The notes: generated by a model from the sequence alone, not told the origin. A DNA stretch of 55,634 nucleotides from JBBDQZ01 sp040905705 (GCA_040905705.1 JBBDQZ010000008.1:1-55634), one strand, 5' to 3'; counted from the first letter of the stretch, positions 44,748 through 53,469 are shown. Numbers and translations: made by a program.

Positions 44748-47120
44748 ATGTTGTATCATCACAAATTTCCATGCTCTTTATTAATCACTATACCTCTGTT
44801 TCTCCTGGTTTTCTGTGGCCGTTCTGACAGTGTCACTGACAAACTGACCATCAACGAGCTATTGGCCTCGAACAGCACTATCAATGCCGATGAGGATGGA
44901 GACTATATGGATTGGATCGAACTACACAATACCGGTACAGAAGCGATTGATCTCTACGGATATGGATTATCGGATGATAATGACGAACCGTTTAAATGGG
45001 TTTTTCCGGATACCGTACTTCCATCCGGAAAATTTCTGCTCGTCTGGGCTTCAAATAAAAACCGAACCCGGCCGGGTGCCCCGCTGCATACCAGTTTTGC
45101 TGTTTCAGCAGCAGGAGAAGAAGTTATTCTGACCTCACCCGATGGAAAACGTATTGACGAAGTCCCATTGACCAATATCCAGGCCGATTATTCATTCGGA
45201 CGCACCCCCGGGAACAGGAATTCCTGGATCTTCTTTGAAAATCCTACACCGGGTGAGCCGAATATCAGGCCGGGATTCCGGGAACAACTTGAGCCTGTGG
45301 TGTTTTCCCACGATGCCGGGTTTTACTCCACGCCATTTGAACTTGCCTTGTCACACCCCGATCCCGAAGCAACAATTTACTACACGATGGACGGCTCGGA
45401 ACCGACCAACCGATCCCGTCTATATATAAACCCGATTCCCGTCTATAATCGCACACAAGAACCCAACAAGCTGTCCGTCATACCGACCAACACATTTACC
45501 AGCGGTGACCGGACCTGGATCGCTCCGCAACAACCTGGCACCAAAGGAACAACCATCCGAGTTCGTGCCGAAAAACCAGGTGAGTTGCATACATCCGACA
45601 CAAGATCCTTTTTTATCCTTCCGGAAGGAAGCGCCACCTATGATTTGCCGGTAATTTCGATTGTGACCGACAGTGCACACCTGTTCAGTGATGCCACCGG
45701 CATTTATGTTCACGGCCGTACAATGAATGGGGATTACAAGGACACGCCCAATTACGATCAAAGAGGTTCCGAATGGGAACGAGAGGCTTCGTTTGAGTTT
45801 TTTGAAGCTGACGGAACGCACAGCTTTACACAAAACGTCGGGTTGCGTATCCACGGGGGATGGTCCCGTGGCCTGCCGCAAAAATCATTTCGTATCTATG
45901 CCAGAAATCAGTATGGAAAGAATTCGATAGATTACCCTTTATTCCCGGATGAACCCTATTCATCATACCGCAGGATTCTCCTGCGAAATTCCGGTCAGGA
46001 TTGGGGATATTCCATGTTCAGGGATGCAGCCGCACATGTGCTTATTCGCCATTTGAATGTCGATACCCAGGCGTATAGGCCGGTTATCGTGTTTGTAAAC
46101 GGAGAATACTGGGGAATTCACAACATGCGTGAACGTTATGATAACGACTACCTGGAACGTGTTTACGGTGTGGATCCGGAAAACATTGATCTGCTAACGG
46201 GTCGCCACACCGCCGACAACGGGGATAATGAACACTACCGTGCAATGATCGCCTACATGGAGGACCACGATCTTTCGGACCCCCTGCATTTTCAGATGGT
46301 TGAAACCATGATGGACGTTGATCACTATCTGGATTACGTCAGTGCCCAAATCTATTTTGCAAACAACGACTGGCCTCATAATAATATCGACTTCTGGCGG
46401 AACAAAACCGCTTACACCCGGGATGCTTCCGTCGGGCGAGATGGACGATGGCGGTGGCTTTTTTACGATGCGGATCAATCCCTTGGGCATTATACGGATG
46501 CCGAATTCAATATGATAACCTGGGTCACTTCCGAAGTCAGCCCGTCCAACGGGGAAGAGTGGCCGAACACCATCCTTAGAAACCTTTTGGCCAACGACTC
46601 CTTCCGGTACAAATTTATAAATCGCCTGGCTGATCACCTGAATTCCGTATTTCAACCGGATCGCGTGTCACAAGTCCTGGACAGCCTTGCCACCAATATT
46701 GCCAGTGCCATTGAAGAGCATGGAATCCGGTGGGGAAAACCCCATCAAGAAACATGGTTACAATCCAATACACAAATGCATGCATTTGCATCGAACCGTA
46801 CAGAGCATGTGAGAGCGCATATCCGGGAACATTTTGATATCGCAAGAGACATCAGGCTGTCCATCTCTATTTCTTCCGAGAACCAGGGTTATGTAGAGGT
46901 TAACAATCTTCTGATCGCCCCGGAAACCCCCGGGGTTGCATTTCGTCCTTACCCCTGGACCGGGATTTATTTCAGTGACATACCGTTAACACTTAAAGCC
47001 ATTGCTCGTTCGGGTTATCGGTTTTCACACTGGTCCGGTGATATCCAATCTGAAGATACTGTAATCACTTTTATTCCAGCTCATGACCATGAAGTGACTG
47101 CCCATTTTGTGCCATTATAG
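44748..47120 (+). CDS. CotH kinase family lipoprotein with lamin-tail domain
   Basis: Surface or periplasmic protein of 790 residues. A lipoprotein signal ends at Cys23 (LLVFCGR). A lamin-tail domain (about 30-150) starts LTINELLASNSTINADEDGDYMDWIEL-like. A chitobiase C-terminal-like module follows (about 195-300; TIYYTMDGSEPTN). The CotH kinase-like domain (about 300-640) has VGLRIHGGWSRGLPQKSFRIY and DADQSLGH. A short bacterial-repeat domain at the end has GYRFSHWSGDI. CotH-family kinases phosphorylate spore-coat proteins in Bacillus; the substrate here is unknown. Confidence 0.88.
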   Translation: MLYHHKFPCSLLITIPLFLLVFCGRSDSVTDKLTINELLASNSTINADEDGDYMDWIELHNTGTEAIDLYGYGLSDDNDEPFKWVFPDTVLPSGKFLLVWASNKNRTRPGAPLHTSFAVSAAGEEVILTSPDGKRIDEVPLTNIQADYSFGRTPGNRNSWIFFENPTPGEPNIRPGFREQLEPVVFSHDAGFYSTPFELALSHPDPEATIYYTMDGSEPTNRSRLYINPIPVYNRTQEPNKLSVIPTNTFTSGDRTWIAPQQPGTKGTTIRVRAEKPGELHTSDTRSFFILPEGSATYDLPVISIVTDSAHLFSDATGIYVHGRTMNGDYKDTPNYDQRGSEWEREASFEFFEADGTHSFTQNVGLRIHGGWSRGLPQKSFRIYARNQYGKNSIDYPLFPDEPYSSYRRILLRNSGQDWGYSMFRDAAAHVLIRHLNVDTQAYRPVIVFVNGEYWGIHNMRERYDNDYLERVYGVDPENIDLLTGRHTADNGDNEHYRAMIAYMEDHDLSDPLHFQMVETMMDVDHYLDYVSAQIYFANNDWPHNNIDFWRNKTAYTRDASVGRDGRWRWLFYDADQSLGHYTDAEFNMITWVTSEVSPSNGEEWPNTILRNLLANDSFRYKFINRLADHLNSVFQPDRVSQVLDSLATNIASAIEEHGIRWGKPHQETWLQSNTQMHAFASNRTEHVRAHIREHFDIARDIRLSISISSENQGYVEVNNLLIAPETPGVAFRPYPWTGIYFSDIPLTLKAIARSGYRFSHWSGDIQSEDTVITFIPAHDHEVTAHFVPL

Positions 47121-47416
47121 GTCGTTACAGGTACAGGTTGACATCTTGATTAGTCCCTTCTGTACCATTGTATAAAAGTGAAAGTAAAAATATGACCGGC
47201 AAATCCGATCCGTATGGGGAACAATTTGATATAAGATACTTATACAACGCCATCCTTTCAGCGTCATAAGGAATAATTATTCGCCCTTATACAACTTAGT
47301 AAGCCAAATAAATTGAATTCCTCATCCAAGTACGACATATTACACCCAATTCACATACCGAAAATTCACTGCGTTAATAAATAGTTACAAGGCAGAAACC
47401 ATACCAGGTTCCACAT

Positions 47417-48526
47417 TTAAATTTTCACTCGGTAACTAGTGCTTCGGCCTCCAGATTTTCCGATACGCTCAATAGCCCCCAATTCAACCAATTCTTGTAA
47501 ATCTCTCGTGGCCGTCGCTTTTGAGACTTTGGCTATACCTCTATACTTTCGGGCATTCATCCCCCCTTCAAAACCTTCGGGGCCTTCATCCATCATTCTT
47601 CTTATTACCTTTTTCTGCCGGACGTTTAGCAAATCATCAAATCGATCAAAATACTTTACTTTTCGAAGTGTAAACTCAATGAGCTCTTCGGCTCTCAGCT
47701 GAGCTTTATGCACAAGATCTACAAAATAATGGATCCAGTCGGTGATTTCATTTGACCTTTGACCTTTCTGTAAGGCAGAATAGTAGGCTTTTTTATTGGA
47801 TTCAATCGTTTCCGACATACTCAACAACACCGGCCGGCCCAACCCTTGCGACAAGGCTTTTTCTGCTATAGCCCGGCCAATCCGGCCATTACCGTCTTCA
47901 AATGGGTGAATCGTTTCAAAATATAAGTGGGCAACTGCGCTTCGCACCGGAGCATGCTGTATTTCCGGTTTATTCACAGGTGCTGTTTCATTGAACCATT
48001 CGATGAAGCGGTTCATTTCTTCGGCAACACACTCAGATGGCGGGGCTTCATAATGTACTTTTTCTTTACCCATAGCACCTGAAACCACTTGCATCGGCTC
48101 TGAATGGCTTCGCCAGGCACCCAATTGTATCCGCTCGTTTCCACTTAGCAACATTTTATGCCAGTCAAACAACTTTTTCCGGGTTAGTGGTTCTCTCCAG
48201 GTATTGCGGACATCAAGCATTAGCTCGCCCAAACCGGCTGCTCTCATATCAGATATCTGCTCTTGGCCGTGGAGCCCAAGGTTTTTACGTATGGAAGACA
48301 AGACATCTTTTCGGCTTAGATATTCTCCCTCGATTTCCGAAGTCTTTATGGCTTCGGCCACCATCATGTTAATCACCGCCTCTTGCTGGGTGTCTTCCGG
48401 CAAACCTTGCAATAATCCCGAAATACGACCAGCTTTTTCAGCGAATGAAAACAGGATATCCTCCAGCCCTTTCAGGCTGTATCGAAAATTCGGCCAGTCT
48501 TTCTGTTGCCAGTTATATTTTTCCAT
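47417..48526 (-). CDS. Fic family AMPylator-type protein, class II autoinhibited
   Basis: Protein of 369 residues from ATG 48526. The N-terminal DUF4172-like segment is NWQQKDWPNFRYSL, the inhibitory helix motif TSEIEG lies near residue 65, the Fic core is HPFEDGNGRIGR, and a C-terminal winged helix (KATATRDLQELVELGAIERI) follows. The frame is open further to 48703, but that part crosses an attC-like site, so the shorter start is preferred. Complete motifs suggest an active nucleotidyl-transferase held in check. It is encoded opposite to the attC orientation. Confidence 0.9.
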   Translation of the reverse strand: MEKYNWQQKDWPNFRYSLKGLEDILFSFAEKAGRISGLLQGLPEDTQQEAVINMMVAEAIKTSEIEGEYLSRKDVLSSIRKNLGLHGQEQISDMRAAGLGELMLDVRNTWREPLTRKKLFDWHKMLLSGNERIQLGAWRSHSEPMQVVSGAMGKEKVHYEAPPSECVAEEMNRFIEWFNETAPVNKPEIQHAPVRSAVAHLYFETIHPFEDGNGRIGRAIAEKALSQGLGRPVLLSMSETIESNKKAYYSALQKGQRSNEITDWIHYFVDLVHKAQLRAEELIEFTLRKVKYFDRFDDLLNVRQKKVIRRMMDEGPEGFEGGMNARKYRGIAKVSKATATRDLQELVELGAIERIGKSGGRSTSYRVKI

Positions 48527-48639
48527 GAGCCAAATATAACCATTATTCGGCTCATTATAAAGATATTTAATGAGCCAATTATGATACTTAATCAGATCAC
48601 AACCCATATATACTCTATGGATATTTTTGTTAAGCTGCC

Positions 48640-48729
48640 TTGTAACAAGCATTTCCTGCTGACGTGTACGCGTTTCTTGCTTATATTCTTGAATGGTCGC
48701 CACGCAGCAGAAATGCCGGGCCGTTAGAG
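48640..48729 (+). repeat. attC-like site 1
   Basis: Left arm GCATTTCCTGCTGACGTG (48649-48666) pairs with right arm CACGCAGCAGAAATGC (48701-48716), leaving two unpaired bases only on the left arm. That asymmetry is the extrahelical-base feature of attC. The inverse core is TTGTAAC at 48640, and the core is CCGTTAGAG with GTTAGAG at 48723-48729, one base off GTTRRRY. Total length is about 90 bases. Confidence 0.7.
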
Positions 48730-49176
48730 GGCTTCATTGCCTAGCAGGTACTTTTGAAAGCAAATAAAGCCCAAGTGACATTAAATAAAACATTTTTGAT
48801 GACCCTCTTCCAAAGAGTAATTCCCACGATTTAACTTTTCATAAATGGTTGCTTATCCGGCGATGTTACTTTATCTGGATGCTGATCACATTGACTTAAT
48901 AGTGACCTCGCTTTCTTACAGTATGGACCGTTCAAAGCAAGCAGTCGGTTTGTGACAATGATTCAGGTGAGATCATTCCTCCACGAGGATGACATAACCG
49001 TTATGTAGATCATCGCCCGGCTGCTGCTACATCTATGGCCAGCAGCAATTGCGATGGATCGGGCTTGCCGGAATTCTGAAAATATGTAATCTTGATCATA
49101 AGGCATTCTCACTGTTTGAGTTGGTAGCTTGGACAACAAGTTGACTATCCCTAAAAGGTACGTCAACTTGGAGGAT
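48730..49176. other. Cassette body with no recognised gene
   Basis: Between two attC-like sites lie about 450 bases without a convincing reading frame. The longest candidate is a 67-codon minus-strand frame (48963-49166) with no family resemblance. It may be a decayed cassette or one that encodes a non-coding or very short product. Confidence 0.5.
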
Positions 49177-49268
49177 GCCTAATTATAAGATTCGTGCTGA
49201 CGTGTAAACAATTGTATCTCATACTGTTATGATTTGCCACGCCACACACAAACGCGAAGCCGTTATTC
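49177..49268 (+). repeat. attC-like site 2
   Basis: Starts at GCCTAAT (49177), one base off the inverse core RYYYAAC, and ends with GCCGTTATTC (core GTTATTC at 49262-49268). It shares TGCTGACGTGTA with site 1 on the left side and GCCACGC plus GCCGTTA on the right side, so the two are related copies. Length is about 92 bases. The next gene starts 22 bases after it. Confidence 0.6.
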
Positions 49269-49290
49269 GACTTAGTAATCCCGTACACGA

Positions 49291-49836
49291 ATGAAATGCT
49301 CAGTTTACATAGCTACCAGTACTGACGGATTTATCGCAAAGTTGGACGGTGATATTGAGTGGCTTCTCAGAACCGAGTATAATGATGCTACAAAGGTTGG
49401 TTTAGTATACGATGACTTCATTTCGACAGTTGATGCAATTGTTATGGGACGTAATACGTACGAGAAAGCATTGACATTCGACGAGTGGTACTACGAGGGC
49501 ACCGAAGTCATTGTACTGACAACACAAGATTTAACGGCGCCAGATACTTTAACAGGCAAGGTGAGATTCTTATCTGGAACACCACAGGAAATAGTCGCTA
49601 AACTTTCGAAAGAAGGAAAGAAACATCTTTATATCGACGGGGGAATAACGATTCAAGGATTTCTTAAAGATAGAATGATCAATGAGTTGACAATTACTGT
49701 CATTCCGATCCTTCTTGGAAGTGGTATTCCACTTTATGGAAATGGAGGAAGTGAACAGCCTTTGGAACTAATTGAAGTGTTTACGTCAGAAAGTGGTACA
49801 GTCCAAAAGCGATATCTAGTAAAGACAGTCGAATAA
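49291..49836 (+). CDS. RibD C-terminal/dihydrofolate reductase family protein
   Basis: Protein of 181 residues with the fold start VYIATSTDGFIAKLDGDIEWL, IVMGRNTYEKAL, the nucleotide-binding HLYIDGGITIQGFL and the closing PILLGSGIPLYG. These stand-alone members have uncertain substrates and are frequent cargo of integron cassettes. The stop at 49834-49836 lies within attC-like site 3. Confidence 0.88.
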   Translation: MKCSVYIATSTDGFIAKLDGDIEWLLRTEYNDATKVGLVYDDFISTVDAIVMGRNTYEKALTFDEWYYEGTEVIVLTTQDLTAPDTLTGKVRFLSGTPQEIVAKLSKEGKKHLYIDGGITIQGFLKDRMINELTITVIPILLGSGIPLYGNGGSEQPLELIEVFTSESGTVQKRYLVKTVE

Positions 49837-49922
49837 CAGGCAATTTCAACCGGAAGGGTGGGAAAGCTCTCTTCTTTCCATGAGGGATATCACCCCGCCG
49901 GTTAAACCGCAGACCGTTAGGT
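49831..49922 (+). repeat. attC-like site 3, the best-formed core of the array
   Basis: The 92-base site overlaps the stop of the reductase gene. Paired arms are AACCGG (49848-49853) with CCGGTT (49898-49903), and GGGTG (49856-49860) with CACCC (49891-49895). The core ACCGTTAGGTGG contains a perfect GTTRRRY (GTTAGGT, 49916-49922). The inverse core GAATAAC is degenerate. The arrangement TCAACCGG...CCGGTTAA...CGTTAG parallels the layout of the classic aadA attC. Confidence 0.75.
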
Positions 49923-49950
49923 GGCATTTTATAGTAATTCCAAAATTCAA

Positions 49951-51036
49951 ATGACGATTCTACTATTTGTTCTTGGTTTAGCCTTTCTCATTATCGGAGC
50001 GGAAATGTTGGTGCACGGTGCATCTAAGTTAGCTTCCGGCTTGGGTATTTCCCCTCTTATTATTGGTTTAACAGTAATCGCATTTGGCACGAGTGCACCT
50101 GAACTAGCTGTAAGTATAGGGGGAGCTATTTCTGGGCAGGCTGATATAGTACTGGGAAATGTTGTTGGGAGTAATATTTTTAATGTCCTCTTCATTTTAG
50201 GTATCTCAGCTATAATTGTCCCCCTTTTTGTTTCTCAACAGATCATTCGTTTTGACGTTCCCCTGATGATCATTGTTTCCGGTGTCGTTTTATTTCTCAG
50301 CCTGGACCAAATGATTACCCGCTTTGACGGGTTTTTACTGGTCGCCGGTTTAATTCTTTATGTGGTTATTTTAGTCATTTTTAGTCTTAGAGCCAATTCT
50401 GGCAATAAAGAGCCGGGTCAAAAAATTCAGACAACTCAGCCTTCCGGGGATCCGGTAAACTGGCTGTTGAATATCTTTCTTGTAATTATAGGTTTAGCTC
50501 TATTGGTACTGGGCTCAAGATGGTTTGTCAGCGGAGCGGTCAGTTTTGCCGGCTACTTAGGTGTCAGTGAATTGATCATCGGGCTTACCATCGTTGCTGC
50601 CGGTACTTCAATGCCTGAAGTAGTAACATCGATTATTGCAGCTATTCGGGGAGAACGCGATATCGCAGTAGGCAATGTTGTGGGCAGTAATATATTTAAC
50701 TTACTTGGTGTGCTTGGCATTTCAAGCATGTTGGCTCCTTCAGGTATTTCCGTTTCTGAACCAATTTTGGCATTTGATATTCCACTTATGATTGCTGTGG
50801 CAATCGCCTGTCTGCCTGTATTCTTTACCAGAGGAGCAATCAGCAGATGGGAAGGTTTTTTATTCCTGTGTTACTACATTGCATATACTTCGTATCTGAT
50901 ATTAAATGCAACTCAACATAGCCTTTTGACAATTTTCAATACGGTAATGCTGTACTTTGCAATTCCCATAACTGCGGTTACTCTCATTATTATCGTATTT
51001 CGAGAATTTAAGAATAGGAGCAAAAAAGCTATCTAA
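49951..51036 (+). CDS. Sodium/calcium exchanger family protein, YrbG-like
   Basis: CaCA-superfamily antiporter of about 361 residues with ten membrane helices and the two alpha-repeats: GLTVIAFGTSAPELAVS with GNVVGSNIFNVLF in the first half, and GLTIVAAGTSMPEVVTS with GNVVGSNIFNLLG in the second. A GTG start at 49921 would sit inside the attC core, so ATG 49951 is preferred. The stop TAA is shared with the inverse core of the next attC. Transported ions are not certain from sequence. Confidence 0.92.
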   Translation: MTILLFVLGLAFLIIGAEMLVHGASKLASGLGISPLIIGLTVIAFGTSAPELAVSIGGAISGQADIVLGNVVGSNIFNVLFILGISAIIVPLFVSQQIIRFDVPLMIIVSGVVLFLSLDQMITRFDGFLLVAGLILYVVILVIFSLRANSGNKEPGQKIQTTQPSGDPVNWLLNIFLVIIGLALLVLGSRWFVSGAVSFAGYLGVSELIIGLTIVAAGTSMPEVVTSIIAAIRGERDIAVGNVVGSNIFNLLGVLGISSMLAPSGISVSEPILAFDIPLMIAVAIACLPVFFTRGAISRWEGFLFLCYYIAYTSYLILNATQHSLLTIFNTVMLYFAIPITAVTLIIIVFREFKNRSKKAI

Positions 51037-51155
51037 CAAAATCATCAACCGGTCATCGGTGAATTTGTTGTCTTTTGCAGCATTTACAGTAAATTAAGTG
51101 AATTATACTTTTACCCGATTCGGCGCCACGCCGGTTATGCGGGTGGCCGTAATAC
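51031..51155 (+). repeat. attC-like site 4, with degenerate core
   Basis: The inverse core ATCTAAC (51031-51037) fits RYYYAAC perfectly and contains the exchanger stop codon. AACCGG (51047-51052) pairs with CCGGTT (51131-51136). Twelve bases separate CCGGTT from the core, exactly as in site 3, but the core reads GTAATAC (51149-51155), two bases off consensus. Length is about 125 bases. The core decay would make this boundary less active. Confidence 0.6.
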
Positions 51156-51170
51156 AGCTTGGTGAATCAT

Positions 51171-51575
51171 ATGCAAAACTTCGATAAAATATTTTCGGAA
51201 TTGAGAAGCATCATGCTTCCCTATGCTCATAAAATGAACTGTACAACTGATACAGATGATGAGTTGAATGTAAACACTCATAACATTCAAAAGAACAAAA
51301 AACCACTTTGGTTCGGGGCTGTACAAATCAAAAAGAATTACGTTAGTTACCACCTTATGCCTGTCTATATAAATCCAAAACTTTTGGAAACCATTTCACC
51401 TGCCCTAAAAAAGCGAATGCAGGGAAAATCGTGCTTCAATTTCACTTCTTTCGATGCCTCGCTTTTCAAAGAACTGGCGGAACTTACTGAAGCTTGCTTT
51501 AAGGACTACGAAAAGCAGGGTTACACGGAAATGTACCTTACCGGCCGACGGGAAATTTTCCAAATCGTGGAGTAG
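51171..51575 (+). CDS. DUF1801-like protein
   Basis: Protein of 134 residues, YdhG/DUF1801-like, with LWFGAVQIKKNYVSYHLMPVY, LKKRMQGKSCFNF and a closing LTEACFKDYEKQGY. TTG 51159 and GTG 51162 are possible starts, but ATG 51171 is chosen because earlier codons abut the attC core. Function unknown. It may be the fourth cassette gene. Confidence 0.8.
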   Translation: MQNFDKIFSELRSIMLPYAHKMNCTTDTDDELNVNTHNIQKNKKPLWFGAVQIKKNYVSYHLMPVYINPKLLETISPALKKRMQGKSCFNFTSFDASLFKELAELTEACFKDYEKQGYTEMYLTGRREIFQIVE

Positions 51576-51619
51576 TGCTTATTGCATCCAAACCCGGATA
51601 ACAAAAAGGAATAACCGCC

Positions 51620-51946
51620 ATGCAAAAAATAACACCCCACCTGTGGTTCGATAACCAGGCAAAAGATGCCGCAGAGTTTTACGTATCTGTCTTCAGGAAC
51701 AGCTCAACAATCAAGGACGTGACCACACTCCATGACACACCTTCGGGCGATTGCGATGTTGTGTCGTTCGAGCTTTCGGAGGGCGGCCGTGTACTGATGG
51801 AACTCGGTGAATATCCTTTTAGCCGGAGATACGGCTGGACAGAGGACAGGTATGGGCTATCATGGCAGATCGTGCCCAGAGCAATGGACGGGATACGGAG
51901 AGATAGTCAAAACGTCCGATGCTCTACTTTTAAACGGGCTGAATAA
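51620..51946 (+). pseudogene. VOC/PhnB-type protein with internal deletion and lost C-terminus
   Basis: The frame starts as a normal PhnB-like VOC protein (ITPHLWFDNQAKDAAEFYVS). It then jumps from DVVSFELSEGG straight to RVLMELGEYPFSRRYGW. About 40 residues that normally link these segments are missing in frame. After YGLSWQIVP the sequence loses similarity and stops at 108 residues, where the family usually has about 150. The lost middle part forms much of the metal-binding fold, so the product is probably inactive. Confidence 0.7.
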
Positions 51947-51980
51947 TTATAATAGGTCAAATCAACATTATCTGATGATT

Positions 51981-52508
51981 ATGAAAAAAATTGCTGCCGG
52001 CGACCGAATTAAAGAACGAACACTTGAGACTATACAATCGTCATCCATCCCTGTTCCTTCCCCGGACCATATCACTCATCTTCAGTTCAGGCGCTTTTCA
52101 GGGTGCCCGATCTGTAATCTGCATATCCAACCATTCATTCGCAGATATAAAGAACTGGAACAATCAGGAATCCGGGAAGTTATAGTCTTTCATTCATCCG
52201 GGAATACCATGCTTCGCCATCATGTCGATACTCCTTTTCCGATGATCGCTGATCCCGGAAAAATCCTCTATAAGGAATTTGGGGTGGAAGCATCTATTCT
52301 TTCCCTGCTCCATCCGCGGGCTTTGTCGGCAGCGATGAGAGGGACATTCCGGCACGGTGTCGGACTTCCGGGGTTCGGTGAAACTCCGTTCGGACGTCCG
52401 GCCGATTTTCTGATCGATCAGAAAGGAAAGATACTGGCTTGCAAATACGGCGTCCATGCCTATGACCAGTGGACCGTCGATGAAGTGCTCGCATTGGTAA
52501 ACCATTAA
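51981..52508 (+). CDS. Peroxiredoxin-like (AhpC/TSA fold) protein
   Basis: Thioredoxin-fold protein of 175 residues with the redox motif CPIC in RRFSGCPICNLH, VIVFHSSGNTM, and the C-terminal strand ADFLIDQKGKILACKYG. The frame is open far upstream into the VOC remnant, but similarity starts at ATG 51975 or 51981. The arrangement fits the peroxiredoxin-like family with a CxxC centre. Substrate unknown. Confidence 0.83.
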   Translation: MKKIAAGDRIKERTLETIQSSSIPVPSPDHITHLQFRRFSGCPICNLHIQPFIRRYKELEQSGIREVIVFHSSGNTMLRHHVDTPFPMIADPGKILYKEFGVEASILSLLHPRALSAAMRGTFRHGVGLPGFGETPFGRPADFLIDQKGKILACKYGVHAYDQWTVDEVLALVNH

Positions 52509-52692
52509 TAAGGTATTACCTGAGGTTATGCGCCGGCTGTTTGTCAACTTCTCACGGGCCACGAGTATTCCCCACCCTGACTCAACAAGATTCCCCAGGC
52601 AACTAAAAATTTTCGAAGCAAGATAAAGTCCCATTCGCATGGAATGACAAGAATGGATACTTTTCGGATTATCTGTTAAAATGGAGGCTGTC

Positions 52693-53397
52693 ATGTCTAT
52701 TACCCTTGCGTTTGATGTATATGGGACATTATTCGACACTCACGACGTTGTTTCAAAGTTACAGGAAATGGTCGGGGACCAGGCTGAAGAATTTTCCCGC
52801 ACCTGGAGGGACAAGCAATTGGAATATTCCTTTCGGCGAGGATTGATGCAGAATTATGAAAGCTTTGCCGTTTGTACAAGGAATGCCCTTGATTACACCT
52901 GTAGTTTCTACAAAGTTCCTTTAACGGAAGCACAAAAAGATGAGCTGCTTGATGTTTACCGCGTATTGCCGGTATTCAGTGATGTCAAAGAAGGATTGGC
53001 CCGTTTGAAGAAGGCCGGTTTTCGTATCTATGCATTTTCCAACGGCAGTACGGAGGCCATCGAAACTTTACTTGACACGGCGGGGATAAGAGACTTTTTT
53101 CTTGGAGTTGTGAGTGTTGACGACCTCAGGTCATTTAAGCCAAACCCGGGTGTGTATAGCTATTTCCTGAGGAAGGCGGAGGCAACAGGGAACAGTGCCT
53201 GGCTGATCTCAAGTAATCCATTCGATGTTATCGGGGCAATTTCGTCGGGCATGAGAGCGGCCTGGGTCCAGCGTTCTCAAGAGGCGATCTTTGATCCGTG
53301 GGGAATAGAACCTACTTTGATCGTGAATAGCCTGTATGGCCTTAATGTGCAGATTTCAGAGTATCCATCTATAATGGATCATAATACTAATGGATAG
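52693..53397 (+). CDS. Haloacid dehalogenase, type II ((S)-2-haloacid dehalogenase family)
   Basis: HAD-superfamily protein of 234 residues. The nucleophile motif is FDVYGTLFD, the substrate Arg region TWRDKQLEYSFRRG, then FSNGST, SFKPNPGVY (Lys), and SSNPFDVIGA with the Ser/Asn/Asp triad of L-2-haloacid dehalogenases. A GGAGG sequence seven bases upstream decides for ATG 52693 over ATG 52681. The stop TAG lies at the first bases of the following palindromic repeat. Confidence 0.9.
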   Translation: MSITLAFDVYGTLFDTHDVVSKLQEMVGDQAEEFSRTWRDKQLEYSFRRGLMQNYESFAVCTRNALDYTCSFYKVPLTEAQKDELLDVYRVLPVFSDVKEGLARLKKAGFRIYAFSNGSTEAIETLLDTAGIRDFFLGVVSVDDLRSFKPNPGVYSYFLRKAEATGNSAWLISSNPFDVIGAISSGMRAAWVQRSQEAIFDPWGIEPTLIVNSLYGLNVQISEYPSIMDHNTNG

Positions 53398-53469
53398 ATA
53401 GCACAATATGGTTTACCTCAAAGTGTAAACCTGCTATGCTACGAAAGAGTAAACTATGTTGTGCTATCT
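53396..53469. repeat. 74-base nested palindrome directly after the dehalogenase stop
   Basis: Two 21-base arms (53396-53416 and 53449-53469) are inverted copies matching at 19 positions. A second hairpin, GGTTTAC/GTAAACC around an eight-base loop (53410-53431), is nested in the left half. On the minus strand two direct copies of GTTTACNCTTT also appear. It could be a bidirectional terminator, a miniature element or a regulator array. No clear attC core or target-site duplication was found. Confidence 0.65.

Larger units (their letters stand above)
48640..51155 (+). mobile_element. Integron gene-cassette cluster without visible integrase (CALIN-like)
   Basis: Four attC-like sites, all in the same orientation, delimit at least three cassettes: a 539-base one with no recognised gene, a dihydrofolate-reductase-like cassette and a Na+/Ca2+ exchanger cassette. 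A DUF1801 gene follows the last site. Gene stops run into or lie close to the following attC, as in true cassettes. No integrase is visible in the window. The 3' end of the array is unclear, because later genes lack separating attC sites. Confidence 0.7.

Noticed and set aside
51131..51141. GTTATGC as the core of attC-like site 4
   Set aside because: It overlaps the CCGGTT arm, and the spacing of site 3 places the core at 51149 instead.
52509..52692. Possible attC between the peroxiredoxin-like and dehalogenase genes (GGTTATGCG)
   Set aside because: No inverse core and no paired arms could be found, so no cassette boundary is claimed here.
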